Assembly: GCF_002899695.1 (NCBI RefSeq) | Contig: NZ_PPEL01000012.1 | Location: forward strand, 1 to 46,443 | Source of the DNA: Rubneribacter badeniensis | Lineage (GTDB): Bacteria > Actinomycetota > Coriobacteriia > Coriobacteriales > Eggerthellaceae | Length of the DNA: 46,443 nt | Direction of reading: 5' to 3' | Part shown: piece by piece, positions 24,458 through 33,255 of the stretch | Position numbering within the stretch: position 1 is the stretch's first letter | Layout: each line of letters opens with the position of its first letter | Made by a program: the position numbers and the translations under genes | Notes under the pieces: generated by a model | The model's database searches: none | What the model saw: the letters and a program-made list of their open reading frames with translations, nothing else | Told to the model about the DNA's origin: nothing

Positions 24458-24481
24458 GCACTGAGTAAGTTTACTCAGTGC
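24458..24481. promoter_or_regulatory. Perfect 11-bp inverted repeat between metA and metY
   Basis: Arms GCACTGAGTAA and its complement separated by two bases. The symmetry and tight spacing are typical of a dimeric repressor site rather than a terminator; it lies about 350 bp from metY and 380 bp from metA. Confidence 0.5.
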
Positions 24482-24773
24482 GATGAGAAAAATGTTCAAC
24501 AAGGAAACGGATGCCGTGGTTTCTTGGATTCGTTCTCGGCAAGGAGCCCCGGTGCGTTGGCGGCGTCGGCGGTGGAGGTGGGCGTGAGAAGGGGTCTATG
24601 GTGTCGGGGGTGGGAGACGCTCGAGAGGGGGCGTGACGCCGGGAGTGGGGCGTGCAAGAAGGGGTTGTAACGTCGGGTGGTTCGTAATGTGCGGTTGTGA
24701 TTACTTGATTATCTGAATACACGATATCGAAGTATCGAAAAGAGGGCGCTACCGCGGGGCGGGGCTGGTTCGC

Positions 24774-24779
24774 TATACT
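24774..24779 (+). promoter_or_regulatory. -10 element of metY
   Basis: TATACT, 48 bases before the ATG. The -35 position is GC-rich with no recognisable hexamer, suggesting an activator-dependent promoter. Confidence 0.45.
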
Positions 24780-24827
24780 GGGCCGGACGCAAAATCCCAC
24801 CTTATCGAGCACTCAAGGAGCATACCC

Positions 24828-26108
24828 ATGAGCGAATCCATCGGCACCACTTGCGTGCAGGGCGGCTACCGTCCCGGCGACGGCGAGCCGCGCCAGCTGC
24901 CCATCTACCAGTCCACCACCTGGAAGTTCGACACGAGCGAGCACATGGGCCGCCTGTTCGACCTCGAGGAGGCCGGGTACTTCTACACGCGCCTGCAGAA
25001 TCCCACCAACGACGCCGTGGCGGCCAAGATCGCCGAGCTCGAGGGCGGCACGGCGGCCATGCTCACGTCATCGGGGCAAGCTGCGAACTTCTTCGCCGTG
25101 TTCAACATCGCGGGTGCGGGCGATCACGTGGTGGCCAGCTCGGCCATCTACGGCGGCACGTACAACCTGCTCGCCCACACGATGCGTCGCATGGGCCTCG
25201 AGTGTACGTTCGTCGCGCCGGACTGCACCGACGAGGAGCTTGCAGCTGCGTTCCGTCCGAACACGAAGGCCGTGTTCGGCGAGACGATCGCCAACCCCGC
25301 GCTGTCGGTGCTGGATATCAAGCGCTTCGCCGCAGCCGCGCACACGCACGGCGTGCCGCTCATCGTGGACAACACGTTCCCCACGCCGGTGAACTGCCGC
25401 CCCATCGAATGGGGCGCCGACATCGTGACGCATTCCACCACGAAGTACCTGGACGGCCACGGCGTGAGCGTGGGCGGGGCCATCGTGGACTCCGGACGTT
25501 TCGATTGGACGGCGCACGCCGACAAGTTCCCCGGCCTCACCACGCCGGACGAAAGCTACCATGGCGTGGTGTACACGGAGCGCTTCGGGCTGGAAGGGGC
25601 GTTCATCACGAAGGCGACGGCGCAGCTCATGCGCGATTTCGGGGCCATTCAGTCGCCGCAGAACGCGTTCTATGTGAACCTGGGGCTGGAGAGCCTGCAT
25701 CTGCGCATGGCGCAGCACAACAAGAACGGTTTGGCGATGGCCGAGCACTTGGCCGCGCATCCGAAGGTGGCGTGGGTGCGCTATCCGGGCCTGCCGGGGG
25801 ATACGCAGCACGAATTGGCGCGGAAGTACCTGCCTGCCGGAGCGAGCGGTGTGGTGAGCTTCGGCGTGGCCGGCGGGCGCGCGGCGGCCGAGACGTTCAT
25901 GGCCAACCTCAAGCTGGCGCAGATCGCCACGCATGTGGCCGACGCGCGCACCTGCGTGTTGCATCCCGCGAACGCGACGCACCGCCAGATGAACGACGCG
26001 GAGCTGGCCGCCGCCGGCATCACGCCCGACCTTGTGCGCTTTTCGTGCGGCATCGAGGCCACCGAAGACCTGATCGCCGACGTCGACCAGGCGCTCGCCG
26101 CGGTGTAG
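24828..26108 (+). CDS. metY: O-acetylhomoserine sulfhydrylase (aminocarboxypropyltransferase)
   Basis: A 426-residue PLP enzyme of the Cys/Met metabolism family, joining sulfide or methanethiol to O-acetylhomoserine. The PLP lysine is Lys206 in THSTTKYLDGHG, and VDNTFPTPVNCRP, SSGQAANFF and YTRLQNPTNDAV are family motifs; the DGHG after the lysine favours MetY over cystathionine synthase or methionine gamma-lyase. CAAGGAGC precedes the ATG. It is divergent from the acetyl-CoA type metA, which makes its substrate. Confidence 0.9.
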   Translation: MSESIGTTCVQGGYRPGDGEPRQLPIYQSTTWKFDTSEHMGRLFDLEEAGYFYTRLQNPTNDAVAAKIAELEGGTAAMLTSSGQAANFFAVFNIAGAGDHVVASSAIYGGTYNLLAHTMRRMGLECTFVAPDCTDEELAAAFRPNTKAVFGETIANPALSVLDIKRFAAAAHTHGVPLIVDNTFPTPVNCRPIEWGADIVTHSTTKYLDGHGVSVGGAIVDSGRFDWTAHADKFPGLTTPDESYHGVVYTERFGLEGAFITKATAQLMRDFGAIQSPQNAFYVNLGLESLHLRMAQHNKNGLAMAEHLAAHPKVAWVRYPGLPGDTQHELARKYLPAGASGVVSFGVAGGRAAAETFMANLKLAQIATHVADARTCVLHPANATHRQMNDAELAAAGITPDLVRFSCGIEATEDLIADVDQALAAV

Positions 26109-26325
26109 GGCGGCGTCTGCGGGCGCGCGCGAGAGCTGCGCGCAGCTGGGAGGCGGGCCAGGGGCGGCTGTTGCGTGCGCGCGGCTGTTCGCAGGCGCAA
26201 CGGGACGCATCGCGCCTCCGTTTCCCCTGTGCAAAAGCTAGTTGAGGGGGAGGGCTCGTCGACGTGATCGGCGGGCCCTCCTGCTATAGTGCCTCTGTCG
26301 AACGATGTTGATCGAAGGAGGAAGC

Positions 26326-26619
26326 ATGGACGTCAAGGCAATTGCCGAGCAGGTGATGGCGGCGGTGGGAGAGGCCCCCGAGAAGGCGCAGGAGTTCATC
26401 GCCGATCCGAAGGGCGCGATCGAGCAGCTCACGGGGCACGCGCTCGACGAGGGACAGATCGCCGAAGTGGTTGAGCACGTGAAGTCGATGATCACCGAAG
26501 GAGGCGCCGGTTTAGAGGGGCTTGACCTGGGCGCTATCGGGGAAAAGCTCGGTGGCCTCGTGGGCGAGGGCTCTCCGCTCGGCGGCCTCCTCGGCGGGAT
26601 CTTCGGAAAGAAGGAGTAG
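26326..26619 (+). CDS. Small protein of unknown function
   Basis: A 97-residue acidic protein. The first 60 residues are predicted helical (VKAIAEQVMAAVGEAPEKAQ, DEGQIAEVVEHVKSMI), and the end is Gly/Leu-rich (EKLGGLVGEGSPLGGLLGGI). No membrane segment or known motif. AAGGAGGAAGC gives a strong ribosome-binding site for the ATG at 26326, which argues it is real. It converges on the B3/4-domain gene with only 15 bases between the stops. Confidence 0.7.
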   Translation: MDVKAIAEQVMAAVGEAPEKAQEFIADPKGAIEQLTGHALDEGQIAEVVEHVKSMITEGGAGLEGLDLGAIGEKLGGLVGEGSPLGGLLGGIFGKKE

Positions 26620-26634
26620 GGGCTTTTCCGCTTG

Positions 26635-27360
26635 TCAGTCGACGATGACCACTTCGGGATTCGAGCGATCCACAATGGCGTGCGCCTCGATGGAGGCCCC
26701 GAGATAGCGTTCTATGAGCTGGGAGAACTCATCGAGCGCCGCGCGCAGGTCGTCGATGCGCGACGGATCGACGCACTCGATGATGAGAAACGCGTTCTCC
26801 GAATCGTCGGTGAGCGCGGTGCGTTGGCCGTCGCGCCAGTTCCAGCAGCGGCACACCGCCCCCGCGTCGTCGCGGTAGCACAGCTCGTCGGGCAGCGTGG
26901 GATCGTCCTCGTCCTCCCCGAGCGCGCGGAAGGCGTCGCCTCCCTCCGTGATGCCGAGGCGCAGGTCGCCCTCGAACGTGTCGATGTCCTCGCCTCCCAC
27001 CGGCAGCGCGTATTTGAGCGACACGGCGTTGTAGATGTCGACTGCGGGCGTGATGGAGCCGACGGGGTTGCCTTTCAGCACGCGCTTGAGCAGGTTCTCG
27101 ATGGAGCACCGCGCGCCTTTCTTCGTTTTGAACTGCTGATACGCGTCGCGCCATACGCGCACGACTTCGTTTTGCGAGATGGTGTTGCTTGTGAGATGGC
27201 GGTCGGCTTGCGCGTTCGCCTCCCTCAGAAGCGCGGCGATCGCCGCCGCATCCTCGGCGGGCACCTCGCTGGCAGGCTTCATCCCGCGTGCGACGATCAC
27301 TCCGATCGCCGCCTCGGGGAACAGCTTCCAGAACGACTCCTCCGCGATGAACTTCTGCAT
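26635..27360 (-). CDS. B3/4 domain protein
   Basis: A 241-residue protein with the B3/4 domain found in the beta subunit of phenylalanyl-tRNA synthetase: NLLKRVLKGNPVGSITPAVD, IYNAVSLKYALPVGGEDID, and RCWNWRDGQRTALTDDSENA. Stand-alone versions are thought to act on misacylated tRNA or amino-acyl derivatives, but this one is not characterised. The start at 27360 follows AAGGAGACGCC; the frame stays open far upstream without meaning. A TACAAT -10 candidate lies about 40 bases upstream of the start. Confidence 0.82.
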   Translation of the reverse strand: MQKFIAEESFWKLFPEAAIGVIVARGMKPASEVPAEDAAAIAALLREANAQADRHLTSNTISQNEVVRVWRDAYQQFKTKKGARCSIENLLKRVLKGNPVGSITPAVDIYNAVSLKYALPVGGEDIDTFEGDLRLGITEGGDAFRALGEDEDDPTLPDELCYRDDAGAVCRCWNWRDGQRTALTDDSENAFLIIECVDPSRIDDLRAALDEFSQLIERYLGASIEAHAIVDRSNPEVVIVD

Positions 27361-27464
27361 GGCGTCTCCTTGCGGTCGCTTTTTCTTGCTTTCTTGATTG
27401 TACCCCATGCTTTGCTCGGCGCTTCGGCGCGCCGCTGTCGGGTGGGAGTCTTTTGCGAACGTCT

Positions 27465-27521
27465 CGTGCGAGCGAATAGCCTCATTTTGGCCACGAAACC
27501 GCGTTCTGGCACGGATCGGCC
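27465..27521 (-). repeat. 57-nt dispersed repeat, copy b
   Basis: On the minus strand it matches copy a (227-283) at 35 of the first 37 positions, without gaps. With copy c it makes an inverted pair around a 73-bp spacer. Confidence 0.8.
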
Positions 27522-27594
27522 TCTTCGGACGCGTGTCCGAAACTCGCGACCTGGCCTTTTGCCGACAAGGGCCTTCACAGGGGCTTCCAAACCC

Positions 27595-27651
27595 CACCTT
27601 TTCGTGCCAGAGCGCGGTTTCGTGTCCATTTTCGGACGATTTTTCTGCACG
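27595..27651 (+). repeat. 57-nt dispersed repeat, copy c
   Basis: Shares GTGCCAGAGCGCGGTTTCGT, the CCA and the terminal TGCACG with copies a and b at the same offsets; the first nine bases differ. Confidence 0.75.
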
Positions 27652-27704
27652 ATCGCCGCCGAACCGATGGCGAGCGGAAAACCCACCCGAAAAGGCGCGC
27701 GCAT

Positions 27705-27764
27705 CTTGTGCGCGGATTCCGAAAGGGAGGGGCTCTTGTGTGCGGATTCCGCAGGAGAGGGGCT
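27705..27764. repeat. Tandem pair of 30-bp repeats
   Basis: Two adjacent 30-bp units starting CTTGTG and containing GCGGATTCCG, identical at 26 of 30 positions. Confidence 0.7.
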
Positions 27765-28301
27765 TGACGATGGCCGAAACCCTCGCCTTGGGTGGAGAGG
27801 GCGCAAGCGAGCTGCCCTTCTGCCAGCGAGGTCGGAGACGCATGGGCAAAGCGCGCCGCGCCGACCTGGCTCGTCCCTGCCCGTTCGAGCTGCGATTCGC
27901 TGCCCCCCTCCGTGTTTCTCCCGGCAGGGGCAATTGGGGCACCCCCCCCCTTCCTCCGTCACCGATCCCGATCCGATGGGATCGAGCGGGGGAGGGGATC
28001 GGCATCAAGTCACCTTGAGAAGGGGTGCCGACCGGCCATCCCGCACGGCTCTTTGCCCCTGTCCGCGCCGAAGGTCCGGATGCGTTGCCGATGGGCGCGC
28101 GTTTCCGGGGAGGGCGGGGCCTCCCTCCCGGCGCATGCGCGGCAAAAGCGCGGCCCGCTCGCGCTTCTCATCGCAGCCCGCCTGCACGTTCCCATAGCGG
28201 TCGTGCGGACACGCCATGGCCCTTCCCCTTCCGGCGCGCCCTTTTCGCCGCCTCTTGCCGCATCTCCTTTGCTTCTCGCTCGGCTATTTTCGCTGCGAAC
28301 C

Positions 28302-28330
28302 TTGTCAAACCCTCGTTTCTTTCTTAGGAT
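28302..28330 (+). promoter_or_regulatory. Promoter of the argCJBD operon
   Basis: -35 TTGTCA (28302-28307), exactly 17-bp spacer, -10 TAGGAT (28325-28330). Predicted start of transcription is near 28337, leaving a leader of about 100 nt. Confidence 0.6.
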
Positions 28331-28353
28331 GATCGACAGCGGTGCAAACGGCT

Positions 28354-28379
28354 TCGATTTGTGCGCTTGCACAAATCGA
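28354..28379 (+). promoter_or_regulatory. Perfect leader palindrome before argC
   Basis: An 11-bp inverted repeat TCGATTTGTGC with its complement around GCTT, at about +18 to +43 of the predicted transcript. It can act as an operator just downstream of the promoter or as an RNA hairpin; no U-tract follows, so it is not a simple terminator. Confidence 0.55.
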
Positions 28380-28436
28380 GCGAAGCGCCGACACGAAACG
28401 AGCTGCCCCATGGCGGGCTGAACGGAGGCGATCGAC

Positions 28437-29501
28437 ATGGCGATCACGACGGGCATCGTAGGCGCGGCGGGGTTCGCCGGCATCGAGCTGACGAGGATCG
28501 CCCTGCGCCATCCCGACCTCGAGCTCGTCGCTGTCACCTCGAACGAGCTGGCCGGCACGCCCGTCTCTTGCGAATACCCCGGCTTCTCCGGCGCCACCGA
28601 CCTCGCCTTCACCACCCATGACGACCCTGCTCTCGATGCGTGCGACCTCGTGTTCCTCGCCGTTCCGCATACGGCGGCGCTGTCGATGGCCCCCCGGCTC
28701 GTCGACCGAGGCGCGACGGTTGTCGACCTCTCGGCCGATTTCCGGCTCAAAGACCCTGCCGTCTACGAGCGCTGGTACGCCACGCCCCACACCGCCCCCG
28801 ACCTGCTCGCGCGCACCGCGTTCGGTCTGCCCGAGCTCTTCCCCGACGATCTTGCCCGTGCGGCCGAGGCCCGCGAAGCGGGCAAGGGTGCGCTCGTGGC
28901 CTGTGCGGGCTGCTATCCCACTGCCACTTCATTGGCCGCCGCGCCCGCCGTGCGCGCGGGGTTCGTCGCCGAAGAGGGCGCGGTCGTGGTGGACGCCATT
29001 TCGGGCGTCACGGGCGCGGGCAAGAAGGCGACCGCCCGCACGCATTTCTGCTTTGCCGACGAGAACCTTGAAGCGTACGGCGTGGCCACGCATCGCCATA
29101 CGCCCGAGATCGAGCAAATTCTCGACCTCAAAGGGCGCCTCGTGTTCACGCCGCACCTCGCGCCGGCGAAGCGCGGACTGCTCTCCACGGTCAACCTGCC
29201 GCTTTCGTCCGACGCCCCTGCGGACGCCGCCTCCGTGCTCGAGCGCTATCGCGCGTTCTACGAGGGAAATCCCTTCGTGCGCGTGCTGCCCGAGGGGGTC
29301 ATGCCGAAGACTTCGTCGGTGGTCGGCACGAACGGCGCCCATATCGGTCTGGCCGTGAACGAGCGCGCCCGCGTGCTCATCGCCGTGTGCGCGATCGACA
29401 ACCTGGTCAAAGGCGCGGCTGGCCAAGCCGTGCAGTGCGCGAACGCGGTGCTGGGGCTTCCGCAAACCGCCGGCCTCGATGTCGTCGCGGCACCCGTGTA
29501 G
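28437..29501 (+). CDS. argC: N-acetyl-gamma-glutamyl-phosphate reductase
   Basis: A 354-residue NADPH enzyme, third step of arginine synthesis. The Rossmann motif is GIVGAAGFAGIEL (6-18); the catalytic cysteine is Cys159 in the AGCYPTATSL motif; the histidine/threonine region HRHTPEIEQ and TPHLAPAKRGLLST are typical. GGAGG lies eight bases before the ATG. First gene of argC-J-B-D, 36 bases before argJ. Confidence 0.95.
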   Translation: MAITTGIVGAAGFAGIELTRIALRHPDLELVAVTSNELAGTPVSCEYPGFSGATDLAFTTHDDPALDACDLVFLAVPHTAALSMAPRLVDRGATVVDLSADFRLKDPAVYERWYATPHTAPDLLARTAFGLPELFPDDLARAAEAREAGKGALVACAGCYPTATSLAAAPAVRAGFVAEEGAVVVDAISGVTGAGKKATARTHFCFADENLEAYGVATHRHTPEIEQILDLKGRLVFTPHLAPAKRGLLSTVNLPLSSDAPADAASVLERYRAFYEGNPFVRVLPEGVMPKTSSVVGTNGAHIGLAVNERARVLIAVCAIDNLVKGAAGQAVQCANAVLGLPQTAGLDVVAAPV

Positions 29502-29537
29502 ACCGATGCCGAAAGCCGCAAGGAGAAAGAGGCAACC

Positions 29538-30902
29538 ATGAGCAGCGAAGATCAGACAGCGGGCAAGCAGCCCGTTCCCAACCGCTCAGACCGACAGCAA
29601 GGCGACGGCGCACCTGCTCCCCTGCGCGCCGCCGCGACCGCCGCAGAGCGCCCCTGCGCGCTGCCGTTGGTTCCGGGTGGCGGCGTCACCACGCCGCGCG
29701 GGTTCAAGGCCGCGGGCGTGCACGCGGGGTTTCGCAAGGATCCCGGGCGGCTCGACCTCGCGCTCGTCGTCGCCGACGAGCCGTGCGCCTGCGCGGCGGT
29801 GTTCACCCAGAACGTTTTCTGCTCGGCACCGGTGGTCGTGTCGCGCGAGCATCTTGACGGCCAGGGTTGCGGCACGGCGCGTGCCGTCGTCGTGAACTCG
29901 GGCAACGCGAATGCCGCCACGGGCGAGCGCGGTCTTGAGGCCGCGCGCGAGTCGGCGCGTCTGGCCGCCGACGCCGTGGGCTGCCCCGCAAGCGAAGTGC
30001 TCGTGGCGTCGACGGGCGTGATCGGCCAGCATCTGCCGCTCGGGCCGTTCGCGTCCGGTTTGCCCGCCGCCGTCCAGGCGCTTTCGGCTGTCGGCGGCGC
30101 GGACGCGGCGCGCGCCATCATGACCACCGACACGCGTCCGAAGGAGTGCGCGGTCACGTTCTCCGGCGACGGCATCGGCTACGAGGGCTGCGTCTTCTCG
30201 GTCGGTGGCATGACGAAGGGCTCGGGCATGATCATGCCGAACATGGCCACGATGATCGCGGTCCTCGCCACTGACGCCCCCGTGCTGCCGCGCGACCTCC
30301 ATGCGGTGCTCAAGCGCGCCGTCGATGCGAGCTTCAACAAGATCACCGTCGATTCCGACACCTCCACGAACGATTCGTGCTTCATGATGGCCAGCGGCCA
30401 GGCGGTGCCGCCGGGTTCTGAGCCCTTCGCACCGGGCACGCCCGCCTTCGAGCGCTTCGAAGCCGCGCTCGCCGCGGTGTGCGAGAGCCTTGCGCGCCAG
30501 ATGGCCGCCGACGGCGAGGGCGCCACGCGCCTCGTCACCGTGCACGTGACCGGTGCCGCCACCGACGCGGACGCGGACAAAGCCGCCCGCGCCGTGGCGA
30601 ACTCGCCGCTCGTCAAGACGGCCATCTGCGGCCACGACGCCAACTGGGGCCGCATCGCGGCCGCCCTCGGCAAGTCCGGCGCGCGCTTTCGCCAGGAGGA
30701 CGCCGCCATCGACATCATGGGCCTGCCCGTGTGTCGCGGCGGGCTCACGGTCGAATTCGACGAGGACGAGGCTTTGCGGCGCTTCGAGCGGCCCGAGGTG
30801 GTCATCGACGTCGACCTCGGCGTCGGCGACGCCCGCACTACGGTTTGGACGTGCGATTTCACGCACGAGTACATCACGATCAACGGAGACTACCGATCAT
30901 GA
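29538..30902 (+). CDS. argJ: Glutamate N-acetyltransferase / amino-acid acetyltransferase
   Basis: A 454-residue enzyme that recycles the acetyl group from N-acetylornithine to glutamate. The self-cleavage site is between Ala237 and Thr238 in MIMPNMATM; Thr238 becomes the nucleophile of the beta chain. TTDTRPKE and GHDANWGRI are further family motifs. The first 42 residues before ALPLVPGGGVTTPRGF are a polar extension not usual in the family. Its TGA overlaps the argB ATG by four bases. Presence of ArgJ means the cyclic, acetyl-saving route is used. Confidence 0.95.
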   Translation: MSSEDQTAGKQPVPNRSDRQQGDGAPAPLRAAATAAERPCALPLVPGGGVTTPRGFKAAGVHAGFRKDPGRLDLALVVADEPCACAAVFTQNVFCSAPVVVSREHLDGQGCGTARAVVVNSGNANAATGERGLEAARESARLAADAVGCPASEVLVASTGVIGQHLPLGPFASGLPAAVQALSAVGGADAARAIMTTDTRPKECAVTFSGDGIGYEGCVFSVGGMTKGSGMIMPNMATMIAVLATDAPVLPRDLHAVLKRAVDASFNKITVDSDTSTNDSCFMMASGQAVPPGSEPFAPGTPAFERFEAALAAVCESLARQMAADGEGATRLVTVHVTGAATDADADKAARAVANSPLVKTAICGHDANWGRIAAALGKSGARFRQEDAAIDIMGLPVCRGGLTVEFDEDEALRRFERPEVVIDVDLGVGDARTTVWTCDFTHEYITINGDYRS

Positions 30903-31879
30903 AATACGCGAAGGACACGCGCCCGAAGGGCGCATCGCACAAAGCGGCAGAGGTGCTTGTCGAGGCGCTGCCGTGGATCAAGAACATCACCGGCAAGACG
31001 GTCGTTATCAAGTACGGCGGTTCGGCCATGGTGGACGAGCAATTGCGTGCCGACGTCATGGCCGATATCGTGCTCTTGAAGATCGTCGGCGTGAACCCCG
31101 TCATCGTCCACGGCGGCGGCAAGGCCATCACCGAGGCCATGGAGCACATGCAGCTGCCCGTGGAGTTCAAGGACGGCCAGCGCGTCACCACGCCCGAGGC
31201 CATGGACCTCGTGCGCACCGTGCTCATGGGCAAGGTGAACCAAGAGCTGGTCGAAGCGCTCAACGAGCACGGCAACTTCGCCGTGGGCGTGTCCGGCGCG
31301 GACGCGGGCGTTATTGTGGCCGAGCAAGCGAGCCCCGATCTTGGCCGCGTGGGGCATATCACGCGCATCAACAGCGCGCTTCTCGACGATCTCGTGGCCG
31401 GCGACTACATCCCCGTCGTCGCCTCGGTCGCGCTCGGCGAGGACGGCGGCTTCTACAACGTGAACGCCGACATGGTGGCCGGCCATATCGCCGCCGCCAT
31501 CGGCGCGCACAAGGTGGTCTTCCTCACCGACGTCGACGGCCTCTACGAGAACTTCGAGAACAAAGACTCGCTCATCTCGAACCTCACGCTGTTCGAGGCC
31601 CAGTATATGGTGGAGAACAACATCGTGTCCACGGGCATGATCCCCAAGCTGAAGTCGTGCATCCACGCGCTCGATGCGGGCGTGTTCCGCGCTCACATCA
31701 TCAACGGCGTCACGCCCCACTCGCTGCTGCTCGAGCTGCTCACCAGCACCGGCGTGGGCACCACGATGCACTCCACCGAGGAGTCGTGCAAGTTCGACAC
31801 CCATCCGCTCGGCAATTTCGCCTCGAAGCTCATAGAGAACCGCCATCACGCCGCCGAGGGCTCGTCGGGGTCCAAGTAG
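30899..31879 (+). CDS. argB: Acetylglutamate kinase
   Basis: A 326-residue kinase making N-acetylglutamyl phosphate. The nucleotide-binding KTVVIKYGGSAM and the substrate loop VHGGGKAI are present, as are VNADMVAGHIAAAI and TDVDGLY. The usual end lies near GVGTTM; here about 38 extra residues follow (STEESCKFDTHPLG... SSGSK). An N-terminal helix KAAEVLVEALPWIKNI suggests the hexameric, arginine-inhibited form. Start codon overlaps argJ (ATGA). Confidence 0.95.
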   Translation: MKYAKDTRPKGASHKAAEVLVEALPWIKNITGKTVVIKYGGSAMVDEQLRADVMADIVLLKIVGVNPVIVHGGGKAITEAMEHMQLPVEFKDGQRVTTPEAMDLVRTVLMGKVNQELVEALNEHGNFAVGVSGADAGVIVAEQASPDLGRVGHITRINSALLDDLVAGDYIPVVASVALGEDGGFYNVNADMVAGHIAAAIGAHKVVFLTDVDGLYENFENKDSLISNLTLFEAQYMVENNIVSTGMIPKLKSCIHALDAGVFRAHIINGVTPHSLLLELLTSTGVGTTMHSTEESCKFDTHPLGNFASKLIENRHHAAEGSSGSK

Positions 31880-31913
31880 CCCGCTCCTCTGCCCTGTGAA
31901 GGGGCGGGAGGGG

Positions 31914-31936
31914 CGCCTCGCCACGCCGGCGAGGCG
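31914..31936 (+). other. Intercistronic hairpin between argB and argD
   Basis: CGCCTCGCC-ACGCC-GGCGAGGCG, a perfect 9-bp stem 34 bases after argB and 42 before argD. It may reduce read-through or stabilise the processed mRNA. Confidence 0.5.
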
Positions 31937-31977
31937 GCGCACGAAGAGGACGAACGAAGAAGAAGGGAAGCCACGTC

Positions 31978-33255
31978 ATGTCCTACGTCGAGGAGCGCGA
32001 ACTCGAATCTGCCTACCTCATGCAAACCTACGCCCGCAAGCCCGTCGAGCTCGTCTCCGGACGAGGCATGGAGGTGGTCGACGACGCGGGCCGCACCTAT
32101 CTTGACTTCGTGTCGGGCGTGGGGGCGGCAAGCCTCGGCCACTGCCATCCTGCGCTCGTCGCCGCGCTCGAGGAGCAGGCGCGCACGCTCGTGCACGTGA
32201 GCAACTACTATTACATCGAGCATCGCGGCGAGGTCGCCCGCGCTGTGTCCGACCTGCTGAACGCGTGCGTTCCCGAGGCCGAGCGCGCGCCGTGGCGAAG
32301 CTTCTTCGCCAACTCCGGTGCCGAGGCGAACGAATGCGCGTTCAAACTCGCGCGTTTGCATGCCAAGAAGCGCGCCGTCGCGCGCGCCGAGGCCGAGGGC
32401 GCCGACGAGACCGCTGTTGCGGCTGCGCGCGAGGCCGCACCCCGCATCATCGTCACGCTCGATGCGAGCTTCCATGGCCGCACGCTCGCCACGCTGGCCG
32501 CCACGGCCCAGCCGGCGAAACAGGAGGCGTTCCGGCCTTTGCCCGACGGCTTTGCCCGCACGCCCATCAATGACGTGGCGGCGCTCGAGGCTCTGTTTGA
32601 AGCGCAGGGGGATGCCATCTGCGCCGTCATGGTGGAGTGCGTGCAGGGCGAGAGCGGCGTGCATCCCTGCACGGCCGAATTCCTGCAGACGGCCCGTCGC
32701 CTCACCGAGGAGCGCGGCGCGCTGCTCATGTGCGACGAGATCCAATGCGGCATGTTCCGTTGCGGCACCCACCCCTTCGGCTTCCAGCATTTCGGCATCA
32801 CGCCGGACGTCGTCACCATCGCCAAGGGCATCGCCTCGGGATTCCCCATGGGCATGTGCGCTGCGCGCGAAGAAGTGGCGGCCTCGTTCACACCGGGCGA
32901 CCACGGCTCCACGTTCGGCGGCAGCTGTCTGGCCGTCGCCGCCGCTCGTGCCACCGTGCGCGAGCTGTCGGAAGGCGGCATCGCCGAGCAGGTTGAGCAG
33001 GTGGGGGCGTACATGCGCGAGCGCATGTACGCGTTGCCGCACGTGGAGCAGGTGCGCGGCCTCGGACTCATGATCGCCGTCGACCTCGACGCGGATGCGA
33101 GCGCCCCGGACGTCGTGCTCAAGGGCCTCGATGCGGGGCTGCTCCTCAACTTCACCGGCCCGCGCACGTTGCGCTTCCTCCCGCCGCTCATCTGCACGCG
33201 CGAGGACGTCGATGCGCTGATCGAGAGGCTGGGCGGGATTCTTTCCACCCTCTGA
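31978..33255 (+). CDS. argD: Acetylornithine aminotransferase
   Basis: A 425-residue class III PLP aminotransferase. The PLP lysine is Lys283 in VVTIAKGIASGFP; SGAEANECAFKLAR and LLMCDEIQCGMFRCG are the cofactor-binding motifs. It converts N-acetylglutamate semialdehyde to N-acetylornithine. An Ala/Glu-rich insert at about 131-155 accounts for most of the extra length over a standard 400-residue ArgD. Position last in argC-J-B-D supports this role over a succinylornithine or GABA transaminase. Confidence 0.93.
   Translation: MSYVEERELESAYLMQTYARKPVELVSGRGMEVVDDAGRTYLDFVSGVGAASLGHCHPALVAALEEQARTLVHVSNYYYIEHRGEVARAVSDLLNACVPEAERAPWRSFFANSGAEANECAFKLARLHAKKRAVARAEAEGADETAVAAAREAAPRIIVTLDASFHGRTLATLAATAQPAKQEAFRPLPDGFARTPINDVAALEALFEAQGDAICAVMVECVQGESGVHPCTAEFLQTARRLTEERGALLMCDEIQCGMFRCGTHPFGFQHFGITPDVVTIAKGIASGFPMGMCAAREEVAASFTPGDHGSTFGGSCLAVAAARATVRELSEGGIAEQVEQVGAYMRERMYALPHVEQVRGLGLMIAVDLDADASAPDVVLKGLDAGLLLNFTGPRTLRFLPPLICTREDVDALIERLGGILSTL

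Larger units (their letters stand above)
24109..24827. other. Long intergenic region between divergent metA and metY, 720 bp
   Basis: No convincing gene. It holds a perfect palindrome (24458-24481) in the middle, an AT-rich stretch (24690-24740) and the metY -10 (24774-24779). Open frames on both strands lack any recognisable pattern. Confidence 0.5.
27361..28436. other. Repeat-rich intergenic region between the B3/4 gene and argC, 1.08 kb
   Basis: No gene is recognised. It contains two inverted copies of the 57-nt repeat, a 30-bp tandem pair (27705-27764), a C9 tract (27942-27950), the argC promoter (28302-28330) and a leader palindrome (28354-28379). Confidence 0.6.

Noticed and set aside
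24023-24502. Possible gene of 159 codons upstream of metA on the minus strand
   Set aside because: It overlaps the start of metA in another frame, has no homologous pattern and no clear ribosome-binding site; it begins in front of the palindrome, which is why it was considered.
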